Source of the DNA: Euglena gracilis
Lineage: Eukaryota; Euglenida; Euglenophyceae; Euglenales
Direction of reading: 5' to 3'
Length of the DNA: 64,000 bases
Assembly: GCA_039621445.1 (NCBI GenBank)
Contig: CP154956.1
Coordinates: forward strand, 3,656,170 to 3,720,169
The notes under the pieces were generated by a model. That model saw only the letters and a program-made list of their open reading frames with translations, was not told the DNA's origin and did not search any database. This document shows positions 52,574 through 63,704 of the stretch, piece by piece (position 1 is the stretch's first letter; each line of letters starts with the position of its first letter). Position numbers and translations under genes: made by a program.

Positions 52574-55500
52574 CGTCTCGCACGGCTCCCGTGCTCGCGC
52601 GTCGCCCGTGCGGGCGCGTCGCCCGTGTCGGCGTGCTGTTCTTTTGCCGTCGGGACGGGTCACGGCGTGCCGTTGCACCTGCCTGTCACTTGGGCGGTTT
52701 CACTTCGATTTCCGTTGGCCTGACCCTGAGGGGCGTGGGCCCTTTCCTTTTTTTTTTAGGGGGGGGGATGGTGCTACCATCTGCGAGGTTTCTCACCTCG
52801 GCCGTGCACATTGGATGCGGATGGGGCCCACATTCATTCCATCTTCGGTCATGCATGCTCTTTGCCATCCTTGCATATCCACCGCCGCCACGGAGGTTCC
52901 TCGTTGTGGGCCTGTTGCTGTCCTGGGTGGTGGTGCATCCCGCGGCGCTGATGTTAGCGGGAGCTCCTCGTGCCCTCGTGCTGCCAAAACGGCAGAGAGC
53001 TGCTCAGCCACAAACGCCATCAATGCGGAGGATATACGGTGCCAAATGTCTTGGGCCAAGTGTTGCCTTGCCCAGCCTTGTTTGTCGCCTAGTGCTTGCT
53101 TGACCAGCCGGCCAAGTAGCCCTGAGCCCAGGGGGCCCAGACCTGACCATGGGTGGAATGACAATGGACTGAACAGCCATCCGGCCGACTCGCATATTGG
53201 CTGGTTTTTGGTGATCTTCTTGTGTTCTGCCATGGCCATTTTCTTCACTGCTAGGTCTTCTTCCCAGGACAACCCTTTTCGGAGCGGGTGAAAGACGACA
53301 AGGTCCACCGCCAAGGGCCCCGCAGGATCCACTCCATCAAGTGCCACATCGGCTGGGCGCTTCTTTCCACCGACGGCCACCTCTGTCCTTGTGTGGACAC
53401 CATTCTCCCGGAGGACCACTGCTAGCGCATCTCGTACTGCATTGTGGCGCAAGACGAGTTTTTTTTTTTGCAGCATAGCAAATGGTCCCCGAAGGGATCC
53501 AGGGAATCACCACACAATGGGCATGGGGCTCCGGATGCCCATGGAGAGATCTTGGCTCCAAGCCACCACCGTAGCAGCAGGCGGTACTTTGTTGCTTGTA
53601 TGCGCGTCCCCATTCCTTTGTTTGGGACCGTCTGCACCCAGGCTGTGGTGCGCGGCATGGATTGCAGGCGCAGCCGGCACTTGTCCCGGAGTGGGAGGAC
53701 CTTCTTCAGGGCATCTTTTCGTGCTAGATGGACCTTATCTGACCACCAACGCTGACTTCTGTGGTCATCCTCGACGTTCACCGGTTGCTTCCTCCCTACC
53801 CACTCTGGTAGTGGAGAGAACTGTGCGCCCAAGGTGCATTGCAGCTCCTTTGTGACCTCGATGAAATCCGATGGCGTTGTGCATGCTTGGGGTGGGAATT
53901 GGAGCAGTTGTAACTGTTTTAGTGCACACAAATGCCTGCCATCCGTGCTGGTGCTTGGAGGACGGTGGGGACCTTGATTCCCAGCCCTGCCATGCGGAGT
54001 GGCAAGCTGCATTTGGCCCACTGGGATTCACTTGTCGATGGCTGGCCGATGGTGTCGTCCCATGCTCTGCGGATGACCTGATCTGCTGCTTGAAGGGGGC
54101 CCTGCAAGGCGTTTGACCGCAAAGCGCGAAGGAAATGCATGACCTTGCAAGCATCCAGACAGTACCGGAGCAAAATGTGCTGGCACTGTGGGTCGCCCAG
54201 GTTGCTCAAGACGTGGCACGATTCTTCAAGTTTGTCCACTACTGCTTGCATCTCCTTCTGGCAAAACGTCGTCGTGGTTGGGTGCTCCACCGGAAAGCCG
54301 AGGACTCGCAAGCCTTGCCCGGGCTCCCATGGGACACGGGAAATGGAGCCGAGGACTTGATGGGCCACCAATGTTTGGTCCAACTGGGCTGGGCCCCAGA
54401 GGCGACACTTCTGAAGGTTGAGCCGGACACCCACATTGACGCTGCTCGCCTGGATGATTGCCAAGGCTGAAGCCAACGCCTCCGGTGTCCCAACAAGATG
54501 CCCGTCATCCAGGTACCACACATTCATCGTCAAGTCACTCGGGAGCGCCATCACCACATCTTGCCAAGTCAGGGCGAAGAAGAGGGGACCCAAAGGATCT
54601 CCTTGTTGCACCCCTTGTTCACTGGACATTTTGTGGCCTTGGAGGTACAATGCAGAGTGAGAAGCATACGACAATCGGGCCCACGCTTCCAGCTCTGGGG
54701 CCTGCTTGCGTACTGCATTCAGGAGCGCTTGCCGATCAATGGCATTGAATGCGTTCTGCAGATCCACTTGCAGGACTGCCCAATCATTGCCGCCTGCTTC
54801 CACCAGTGCCTGCAATCATTGTGTAATCGTCTCGCGTGCCCTTTTCGTTGCAACGCCGCACTGCTTGGGGTGTAATTCTGCTGCACGTTGCTTCACACAG
54901 GTCGAATTCATCGCAAACTTGCCAACAAACCGACGGATTGTGTTTCCCACTGCAATGGGTCGCACATTCACGTCACCTGCTGCCCCGTCCTTCCGCAATG
55001 GAATCAGGCATGCCGAGGAGATGAACTGCATTGATGGCATTGGTAATGACCCCTCCAGCGCCGCCTTTGTGAACGTGCTCAAAGCAGAAAGCACTGGGAT
55101 GCAGCCCCCGCATCCAGTCGCACCATGTCTTGTAGATGTTGTGGCCGCAGACCGTCAGGCCCGGCTGCTGCTGCCTTCGGAAAGGACAACAATGTTTCCC
55201 TAAGGAAATGGTTCAGGTCATGTTGTTCTTGGCTGGAAGCCTCCTTGGGGAACGAAAAGGGCTTGGAGACTGGCTCTGTGCACGCAACTTCTGGTCTTCT
55301 CGGGTGCATTTCTCTCAGCTTTGCTTGCACATTCAAGTCAAATGCATCATGCAACCCATCAGACATCAGCTGTCGTACAGCCTTGCGAAATGCACCATCG
55401 TCCATAAGGCCGCGCAACGTGTTTGAGAATGGGACTACTTGCAATCTTTCCACCTTGTCGTTCAAGGTCATGGTGGATATGCCCTTCTGCTTCTTGCGGT

Positions 55501-56350
55501 CTGGTCGCGGCAGGCCCTGGCAGAAGTCTTTCCACAAGGCAGCCTTGTCTCCTGCCTGTAAACGGTCAACCCGGGAGCGGATGAGTTGTGCAGCTTGCCC
55601 TTTGTGGCCTTTGCCCCCTCTTGGGGACCACAGCTTCACCTTTTGGAAGATGGCCCAGTCTCGCAATGCTTCCCACAATCTTTCAGAGCAAAGTCGGTGC
55701 TGCACTCCGGCCCATGCCATACCCCAAAGAGGGATTGCCGCACGCGGGATATTGCGGAACAATGGTCTCACCTTGGACATAATTTCATGGATTGCGGCCG
55801 ACATGCCAGGATTCGGAGACTCCAAGGGGGTGATGCGATTGCTGTGCGACGTTGACGAGGACGCAGCTCGGCTCGGCGGCGGGTGGGCTAGCGATGGCAA
55901 GCGGGATGGTGTTGCATCCGCTCGCACGGGAAAGCAATTCTCCCCTGCGCACCGCTTGCCTTCTGGGAGGAGTCGCAGACAATGCCCACACACCCAGCGC
56001 TGTGCATGTAGGAGCCACACGGAGGTTGGTACGTGTACCATGGATACGTGATTGATTGAAAGACGCTTGGTGTTCCATCCTTGGAAGCCATGTCGCAAAG
56101 ACTTGCAACAATGCGGAAATGGGCAGTAGAAAAAGCCATTCTCATCTTGATCGGAGTCTGATGACCCACACTCCGGTTCGGCTCGTCGCTTTCGGTTGCG
56201 GTGAATTGGTGGTGCTGTGGTTTGAGCTGAAGCTGATGAGGAAGCAGGTGGTGGTGATGGTGGGATTGGAGCGAGGTGGATGACACTGGAAGAGTGGTTG
56301 GCAACCATAAATGCTGCACCCGGATCATGGAGGGACGCGGCTGGGGAGTC

Positions 56351-56377
56351 CGGCCCGGGGTTGGGTTGAACGTCTCC
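56351..56377 (-). other. 2A-like motif, E7
   Basis: Encodes GDVQPNPGP after DLCCD. It keeps D-V-x-x-N-P-G-P but has Q where the consensus has E, so skipping may be weak. It follows three leader repeats. Confidence 0.7.
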
Positions 56378-56424
56378 ATCACAGCACAAATCGTGTGACC
56401 AGGCCTTGTTGTTGTGGGCTGGCA

Positions 56425-56858
56425 ATGGAAGGAGGACCGCGGGGGAGAGGCCGGCAGTGGTGACTGCGGCAGCACCCACGGGAGGGACAGGCCCGCCCGG
56501 GCTCACCGAGGGAGAGATCGTTGGTGGCGTCTCTCTTGGCTCACAGCCCATCGTAATCCCCGATAAGGTGTGGGCCAGCCTGTTGGTGCTCAGGGGAGTC
56601 GGGGTGGGTGAAGTGGGGACTGCGGCAGCACCCAGGGGAGGGACAGGCCCGCCCGGGCTCACCGAGGGAGAGATCCTTGGTGGCGTCTCCCTGGGATCAC
56701 CGCCCATCGTAAACCACGATAAGGTGTGGGCCAGCCTGTTGGTGCTCGGGGGAGTCAGGGTGGGGGAAAGGCCGGCAGTGGGGACTGCGGCAGCACCCGG
56801 GGGAGGGACAGGTCCGCCCGGGCTCACCGAGGGAGGGATGGTTGGTGGCGTCTCCCTC
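56425..56858 (-). repeat. E7 leader tandem repeat, about 150 bp x 3
   Basis: Units of 51-56 residues beginning RETPP and containing SVSPGGPVPP-GAAAV, with NRLAHTLS in the first two copies. The third unit runs into the 2A. The array is different in sequence from the E2 and E4 leaders. Confidence 0.85.
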
Positions 56859-57065
56859 CGCTGGCTGGTGCAGAAGGTGTTGCCTTTGCAGGGGTAACAG
56901 AAAGACTGAGGGGCGGGTTGGGGGGGAACGGGAGGAGCAGTGAATAGCTGGTGAATTGGGCGGTGGAAAAGGGAGAGATTGTAATTTAAACAAGCAGGAG
57001 TGTCATGCGCCTGCACTAGACCTTTCGCGATTTTAATTAAGCGCCGCGTGTAGAATTTGGGGTTT

Positions 57066-57478
57066 GTGAGCGCTTAGGAATCAGCGCACTCAAACCAAAA
57101 TTTAACTGCCCATCAAGGGCATCAAAATCACCTTTCCCACACAGGGTTTTCCTCTTTTTTTTTGTTACGCTATTGCATTTGGTATTGCAATTACAATCAA
57201 TTACAATCAAGTTTCGATTTTGACTTCAAGAATTGCAATGGCAAGTCAACCAAAAATTGAAAGTAATCAGTCAATTGAAGAAGTGGAGTTTTGCTTCCCC
57301 AACCGCCCTCCATTTGTTGGGAAGGGGGCAGGTGGGTGGGCCTCCCAAACTCAGGCAACCACAGGGCAAATTTAAACCCAAAACCCCATTTTTGGCCCAG
57401 AAACAGGCATTGAATATAAAGCGTTTAAAACAGAAACATTTGCCCTTTTGATTAAAATACTGATATTTTTCAGGGCAT
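57066..57478. other. Host flank between E7 and E8
   Basis: AT-rich with no coding signal. From 57412 it matches 28098-28169, the empty E8 site. Confidence 0.6.
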
Positions 57479-57543
57479 AGTTTTAAACTTTTTTTTTGGC
57501 GTTGTTGTTGTTCCTCAATTGCAATTGGCGGAAGAAAGAAGCC

Positions 57544-57591
57544 CGGTGGTGGGGCGAGCCGAGTCCACCGACCAATGGCACAGCCTAATGG
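57544..57591 (-). other. Structured 3' tail T5 of E8
   Basis: Same two hairpins as the other tails. The second stem CGGTGG/CCACCG is intact. The first has a T-T mismatch (CCATT/ATTGG). Upstream at 57625-57639 is the small hairpin ATGGGC-ACA-GCCCAC. Confidence 0.7.
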
Positions 57592-57908
57592 ATTTGACAA
57601 GTTCCGGGGTGTGGTGATGTACAGGTGGGCTGTGCCCATGGTTCAGGGGTAAGGTGGCCAGGTGAACCCGGAATCGGCCATGTAGGGGCCAGGTTCCGAG
57701 GGGTGAGGTGGCAGGGCGGGGTGGGGTGGCATTGATGGGGGCAGGCTGTTCCCCGGTGTGCTCAATGGAGGTTTCGGGTTCGTCCGACGTTTCGGCGTTC
57801 TCTCAGGTGTGTTTACCATGTTGTCTCTACGGGACAGAGCCAATAATACCGCCTTGGATTGGCATCAGCGGCCACAGGTGTTTACATGGTGTTCGCCCTG
57901 ACCCTATT

Positions 57909-60900
57909 TTACTCCGTGGCATATGGGGTGTGGGTAGCGAGATCAACGTCGCCTGATGGCTCCGCCACTACCCCCCAAGCCAGCTGGCGAGCCAATTCTC
58001 TTGCCAACGTTAGACTCAGCGCTTGCCATACCGTGGCCTCTGACGATCGTCGTTGAGAAACATCGGTCTGCGCCAACACAGTGCGGAGGCACTTGGATAT
58101 GAATCCTGCCGCTCGCTCCTCCATCCCTCCGAAGCAATCAACCACAAAAGGGATGAACGTCCATCCCAGCCGTTCGCAGGTGGCTGCATACTTGCGTTCT
58201 TTGTCTCCCTCTTGTAATTCGTGCCACCGTGCCAAGGCGTCCGTTGAGGAGACCGGGTTTGGTGGTTGCAACGGGTGGCGGACCGTGACATCCACTGCCG
58301 CAGGTCCGTCCGCGTCGAATCTCGTGATGAAGACATCTCCAGGTCTCGTCCGGTTGTCTGCCACCTCTTCTCGTCGAGCCATGAATCCGGCCCTTCTCGC
58401 AAGGTCCAAAACGAACGTCTGGAGAGCACCATGTCGCCGCAAAGTGTTGTTTTTGGGGCAGCAGACAAGGTGATTTCCTCCAACATCCATTTGTTGGTGG
58501 CAGCGGGGGCATTCCGGCAAGGAGCCATCTGTCGTTGTGGGGCAAACTTGGCACCCCAAGGACCACTGAGTCAGGGCTCTGAATTCTGCCGGTGGGATAA
58601 GGGTTTTCAGGGGGCAGAGGGGTTGACCGCTGCCCACGCCATGGCGTGCGGCCTCCGCTGGCATGCGAAACGGACCGCGTTCTCTCTAACAAGGCCAGCC
58701 AAAAGCAGGTCTGCCCGGACCTTGACGACCTCATCTGTCCACCACTTTTGTTTCACCATTGTGGGAGACAAGGAACTCACTTTGCTTGGGTCCGTTAGGA
58801 GGTCACCCACAGGCGCCACCCCTTTGGTGAGGCCCGAGATGACCAAGCCCGTCTCTCTGTAATCCCGTGGGAGCTGGGGGCAACCCTCGGGTAGGCACAG
58901 AGTGCTATCCGCTCGTGAGAGGAAGGCAAGGATGGCCGCCCACCTTGCCGGTGCTCTGGATACCTCTAGGTCTCGGATCCCAAGCCCCCCCAGGCGGACT
59001 GGCAGAGAGGCTTGTGCCCACTGTTCATCATCCAGTGGGCGAGCGGTGATGACGGACATTGTGTCACGAAGGAGAGTGGCAAAGGAATGGCATGGCGCCT
59101 TGGCTCCCGAGAGGTGTGTGGTTCGAAGTAGGTTGTTTAATTTACATGCATCAAGACATTGCCTGAGCACCGTGAACTGTAGGTGCGGCGACGGCAGCAA
59201 TTGCAGCAGGTCGCACGCTTTCCGGAATCCCGAGAGGAGCTCCTCCCAAAGGACAGTGGCAAAGTCCAGGCGTCCTGCCGGGTGGCAGACGGGCACTACT
59301 AGCGCACGGATGCCAGAGCCGGGTGTGAAAGGTTCCAATGGGATGCCCTGAAGCAGGCCTTCTCCACGCGCAACAAATGCAGGACCCCAGAGTTTGCACT
59401 TCGTCAGGTTGAGTCACACACCAATCTGTGGCCCCTCGTTCAGGATCAGCCTTACTGCCCTTTCGAGCTGTTCTGGCGTCCCCATGATGTGGGCATCATC
59501 CAGGTACCAGGCTTGCCAGCCCACGATACCTTGCAGCTTGCCCAAGAGGGAATGTATCCCGAGGGCAAAGGCAGCCGGCCCACACGGGTCCCCTTGCTGC
59601 ACACCGGACTTGCTTCGGAGTGAAGTTTTTCCGAGATACAACTGAGAATGGCGGGCGTAACAACTCTCCAACCAAGGAAGCAGCGGAGGGCATCCCTTGG
59701 CGACTTGTGCCAGCAAATTCTCTCTCGAGACGCAGTTGCATGCGTTTGAAAAATCCAGCTGGAGCAGTCCCAGTCTGCCTTTCCAACATGAGAGAGGCCG
59801 TCCACCAGCTGCTGGGTACCCATTCCTATCAGAGCGCATGCATCAGGTACGCCCACTCCCAGTTGCTGAGGTAGGGCTGTGGCCAGGGACCGACGGACCT
59901 CCGGGTGGCGCATTAGCACTTTCGCCACCAGGCGGCGCAGGGTTTCCCCAGCTGCGATGGGCGGAGTGCCCTCCTCTTCTGGGGATGTCCTGCCCATAGG
60001 GTCTGTGGGTGCCCCTGTCCCGGTTTTGGTTTTTCGGAGGGGGGTGAGGCGTGCAGCACACATCACTTGTGCTGCCACATTGGGGATTCCCACAAGCACG
60101 CACCCGAAGACAAACTCCGTCAACTCATCCAGGACATCCTCTGCCGAGCCCCCGGCCTCGTCGCTGAGCAAGGACTTCAGGTGCTCAGGCCGAAGTCCTG
60201 AGGGGCCTGCCGCAGACTCCGACCCGAAGCTACGCACTGCATGTTTCACCATCCGGCGGTCGTCTGCCACACCGTCGCTACGTGACAGTGGTTTCCACCT
60301 CGAAGTAGGTCCCCTTCCGGGTTCCGCCTCTGTTGGGTGCATCAGGCGTAATCTCTCACGCACGGCGGAATGAGCCGCGTCCTGCACTCTTTCGGAGAGG
60401 AGCAACTGGCAGGCCTTCCCCACAGCCCCTCTGGCCACCAACGTTTCCATTCGGCGGATGAAGCGTTCCGTCTGGACCTCTTCCGCGCTGCTTGCGGCGG
60501 AGCGTGTGGACACCGAGGAGACTGGGTTTGCGGCCGGCTTTTGAGACTGCTGCCAAGAGGTTGCGACTGGTTGCAGGAGGTAGGCGCGTGCCCTGGTTCC
60601 GATGGCTTTCCCTAGCTGTGCCCAATGGTTTCTGCCGGCGCGTGCCAAGGGTGCCAGCACCGCCTTCGGCATACACCACAGCGCGTGCAACGACTCCCAG
60701 GAGGGGCGCTGGTTGTAGTCTCTCAGTAGAATTGCGTATATTTGAGCCACCGCCTGCACCGCACCCCGCGGGATGTGAGCGATGGTCCCCCTGAGGTCAT
60801 GCGAAATGACGTCCCAGGTCGGCTCGAGCAAAGGGCAGGGCTGAGAAAGGGGGGTTCCTTCCCGTCGGCCTCCGGGCACAAAAGGCATAGCGGGGCCATC

Positions 60901-61115
60901 GGTGTCCATCGCCGCCTGCAAATGAGCGGACGAAGCCGCCGGGGCAGGGGCCGGGTCATCAACGTCAATGGCCACCCAGATCTCTGGCCCCAAGCGAGCC
61001 CCGTTATCATTGTTTTGGGCCGACTGGCTATTTTTTCGACCTTTTTTTGGCCACCCCGTTCTCGGGCCCGGGTTCTCCTCAATATCACCGCAAGTGGGGA
61101 GCCCGCCTCTACCCG
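57909..61115 (-). pseudogene. E8 polyprotein, three lesions
   Basis: Reading down from about 61115: SDRGPRLTGRGGLPTCGDIE continuing to ENPGP, then RTGWPKKGRK as in E2. The acidic/Pro linker, the N-terminal domain (IPRGAVQAVAQIY, NHWAQLGKAI) and the RT follow. A frameshift near 59.79 kb precedes motif A LDFSNACN; motif B GVQQGDP and motif C YLDD are intact. An in-frame TGA is at 59414-59416, and a second frameshift lies near 58.63 kb. The zinc knuckle CPRCHQQMDVGGNHLVCC and endonuclease RPGD ... AAVDVTV are intact, ending at 57909. It is closely related to E2. The translation start is not present in this copy. Confidence 0.85.
61063..61089 (-). other. 2A-like motif, E8 (perfect consensus)
   Basis: Encodes GDIEENPGP, in frame with the long E8 frame below it. 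It is preceded by GRGGLPTC, parallel to GRGGLLSC in E2. A perfect D-I-E-x-N-P-G-P supports a functional origin. Confidence 0.85.
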
Positions 61116-61289
61116 TCAGTCTGGGTCCTCGATCAGAAAATTAGCAAGGCTGCTCTGGGCCGCGAGTCGTGGCTCTGGAACCATCAATGGGGAGAGCGGC
61201 TTCCGGTGGTGGTCGGCTGGGGAGGGTCTGCAGTTTTAAACCCTTCGCGATTCGCGAAAATGGAGATGCCTAATATGTCACTGGAAGAC

Positions 61290-62297
61290 TGTGTATGCGG
61301 ATGCATTAGATTGGCTTCTTTCTTTCATACAGGCACCAAGTTAAGGCCCATGGAGGGGTTCAATAATGGTTTTAAGAACAAGTTGCCACACTTCAAGTTA
61401 CAAGCTTCAAGGTCCATGTGTTTTGCTTGAAAGTTAAGAACTTTCGAAAGAAAAGTTAAAGAACAACTTGAGGAGCGTTTGAGGAGGTGCTGCAGAATTT
61501 CATCGCGATGTGCTGCAGAAGCTATTGGAACCTTTGTTTCCATTCATGTTTCAGATGTGATTTGCATTGCTCAGATCTGTGAAAATTTCTTTCAAACTGT
61601 TTTTGTTTTGTCAAACCAGCAACTGCAACATTCACCCCCCTCCCCCGTTTTGGTGCCGCATATTGGATGCCACGCCTTTGCACAGATGGGGAAACATTTT
61701 GGTCCAATTTGTTGGCACATTTTGGGGACATTTTGGTGCACATCTTGGGGGCAGTTTTGTGCCACAGCTGGGGGCAACATTTTGATGTCACACATCTTGG
61801 CCACAGTTGGGGGAAGCATTTTGGTTCCAGTTTCCTGGCACATTTTGGGGACTGGGCCACAAATCTTGGACACAGCTGGCACATCTTGGGCACAGCTGTG
61901 GCACAAATCTTGGCCACAGATGGGGGAAACATTTTTGTGTCCAGTTTGAATTTGGGGCCAGTTTGGTGCAACACGTGGGGCAACGTTTTGGTGCCACAGG
62001 TTGGTCACAGTTGGGGGAAATATTTTCTGTCCAGTTTTTCTTGCACAGCGTGGGCACCCACAGTTTGGGGCGAGTTTGGTGGACGAGCTTGTGGGCTGTT
62101 TTGTGCCCCATCTCGGGCAAGTTTTGTAACACAGGTGGGTGGCCCCTGTTTTATTTTTTTCCGGGGTCATTGTGCAAAAACCCTCCCCCTCCGGCCGGGT
62201 CTGACTGCGGTCACGACGCACTTTTAATTCAGTCCTTTCAGCCGGCGGCCACTTTGGTTTCCTCCTAAAAGACGAGGAGGGAACGCATCTGGCGTGG
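61290..62297 (-). repeat. Degenerate tandem array, open on the minus strand
   Basis: 61640-62130 is made of variants of CACAG-TGGGGGAA-CATTTTGG and GGCACATTTTGGGG. On the minus strand a frame of about 240 codons stays open (61592-62338) and gives irregular Pro/Cys/Lys repeats (for example TKMLPPTVAKMC). It recalls the coding leader arrays of E2 and E7 but no 2A or RT adjoins it. It may be an isolated leader fragment or simply a minisatellite. Confidence 0.5.
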
Positions 62298-62453
62298 CCT
62301 TCCATACTCCAGCGACAAATTCCCTTTAGGGCAGCCACATACCTCCCTCAGTGTATAAAAAACGACCTAAATAAAAAATGTTTTAATCTCTGTAATAAAA
62401 AACGAGGTTTACAACGACAAACGACTAAAATACCGGGCGATGCCTGCCCAGAA
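62298..62453. repeat. Dispersed repeat F, copy 2
   Basis: Matches 32095-32250 over its length with scattered differences (GTGTATAAAAAACGACCTAA; ATGTTTTAATCTCTGTAATA). Non-coding. Confidence 0.8.
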
Positions 62454-62779
62454 ACTGTGAGAAATGACACGCAGGGGGGGGGGTGTTGGCTCACACTTGT
62501 TCAGCCGAGCAGGGAGGGGTTGAAACCCCAAAGGCACCCCCCTTGGAGATCCCATTGAGACCCCGGGCCCAATAGGAAGTTCCTCCTTGGAAACGGTGAC
62601 CCAGTTTCGACCACAGAGGGGCGCAGAATGAGAAAAAGTTTCCGACACAAGTCGGCTCGGGGAGCCAAAAAAACGATCCTACGCCGGACACTGGCCCGGG
62701 GCGGGGGTCTCCGCTTCACCCCAGCACTGCCGTGAAACATGGCAGCAGGGGAAAGAAACATGGTAAGCAGAGGTTAGTC

Positions 62780-63345
62780 CTACAATCTTCAGACGGAAGT
62801 TTTGAGTTGGAAATCTGCTCAGAACGTTTTCTTTGATGATCAGCCATTGGCCCAATCTCAGATGGCAAATCTGACGACTGGAGTTTCGGAGAAAGGGGAG
62901 TTGGGTCCCGAACCCACTTTGGCTGAACTCAGAACCCCCACAAATATGGGACATATGTTGGAATTTCAGGGTACTGGTGGCCAGGTTGTTATTTTCAACC
63001 AACCGTGTTTTCCAGAGCCTGTTTCAGGGGTTTTGCCTTCACAAAATATGGGTACGGTTTTGCGCTGCCTGAGTTGAAACAACTCCCAGACTTTTCGTAG
63101 GTGCAAAATGTAGGGCATCTGCCAATGTTGCCCGCTTTTTCATTGCCTTTGCCTCCTTCTCAACCATTATCTTCAACACCAGCCCAAGAGCCGGTGGCAC
63201 AGTTGCGGTTTTCCCCCATCCTCCTCATATTTTCATCGAGGGGGGTGAGGAGGAGGTTCAACCCCCAGCCTATGAAAGTTCTGAAGCCACCTCCAGGAGG
63301 GGTTTACAAAATCAGGGATTTGAAGACCCCTGGAGGCAATTTTTA
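62780..63345 (+). other. Possible 5' exons of the right-edge gene
   Basis: A frame of 92 codons (62802-63077; SWKSAQNVFFDDQPLAQSQM) and a Pro/Ser-rich frame (63101-63379; FSLPLPPSQPLSSTPAQEP) have normal composition. They lie in the same orientation as the polyQ frame. A short GTAGGTGC...TGTAG interval at about 63098-63114 could be a tiny intron or just a frame break. No family recognised. Confidence 0.3.
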
Positions 63346-63351
63346 CTGTGT

Positions 63352-63467
63352 CAAGAACTGTGTTTGGGCCAAGAGTTAGGGGGAGCCCAGGGGCGGGGAC
63401 CGCGGCGCGGAAGGCGCCGCGGTCGCCCCTGGGCCCCCCTAAAACCTTGGCCCAAAACAATGTTCTT
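63352..63467. repeat. GC-rich fold-back with about 56-bp arms
   Basis: CAAGAACTGTG-TTTGGGCCAA, a GGGGG/CCCAGGGGCG block and GACCGCGGCGC pair in order with the right half. The loop region is GGAAG around 63408-63412. It sits between the proposed 5' exons and the polyQ frame. Confidence 0.8.
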
Positions 63468-63562
63468 GTTTGAGACCTTATTTTGGGCGAAGTTTTAAGA
63501 CTTTTAAAGTCTCGAAATCGGCCCAAACACTTTTTCAAAGTAACAGAGACCTCTAGTGGACT

Positions 63563-63621
63563 GTGCAGCACCTGACTTTTGGGGTTTTGGCTTTGGAAAA
63601 CGCCAACGAAGAGTGGGTTCT

Positions 63622-63704
<83 letters not shown>

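Larger units (their letters stand above)
52793..57016 (-). pseudogene. E7 polyprotein: leader repeats, 2A, RT, zinc knuckle, endonuclease
   Basis: On the minus strand, 57016-55079 encodes a Pro-rich leader with three repeats, the 2A-like GDVQPNPGP, and a C/H-rich segment (CPFPHCCKSL ... H...H) that could be a C2H2-type finger. The N-terminal domain (IPRAAIPLWGMAW, GKGHKGQAAQLI) and LRPQHLQDM follow. After a frameshift near 55.09 kb comes VRPIAVGNTIRRFVGKF, then an in-frame TGA (54816-54818). The RT continues with VDLQNAFNAID, GVQQGDPLGP and YLDDGHLVG. Frameshifts near 53.97 kb and at a T run (53459-53470) lead to CPLCGDSLDPFGDHLLCC and the endonuclease RPADVALDG with a second D 15 residues on. 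Four lesions disable an otherwise complete element, a third subfamily. Confidence 0.85.
52487..57050 (-). mobile_element. Element E7: full-length non-LTR retrotransposon with 15-bp duplication
   Basis: TAGAATTTGGGGTTT occurs at 52472-52486 and 57051-57065, exactly bordering the element. The 3' end (left) is a pentanucleotide tail, GTGCC repeated on the minus strand, abutting the duplication. The 5' end (right) starts CACGCGGCGCTTAATTAA. Variable-length duplications and a simple-repeat tail are typical of target-primed reverse transcription. The length is 4564 bp. Confidence 0.85.
57489..61231 (-). mobile_element. Element E8: non-LTR retrotransposon with 10-bp duplication
   Basis: AGTTTTAAAC flanks it at 57479-57488 and 61232-61241. 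On the minus strand the 3' end has the two-hairpin tail (57591-57544), an AACAACAAC stretch and nine A, then the duplication. The 28.1-kb locus is the same site without the element. The 5' end is truncated just upstream of the 2A (TAA stop in frame), so the leader is missing. Length 3743 bp. Confidence 0.9.

Noticed and set aside
55125-56051. 308-codon plus-strand open frame
   Set aside because: It is antisense to the E7 polyprotein, whose minus-strand frame carries the recognisable domains; the plus frame has none.
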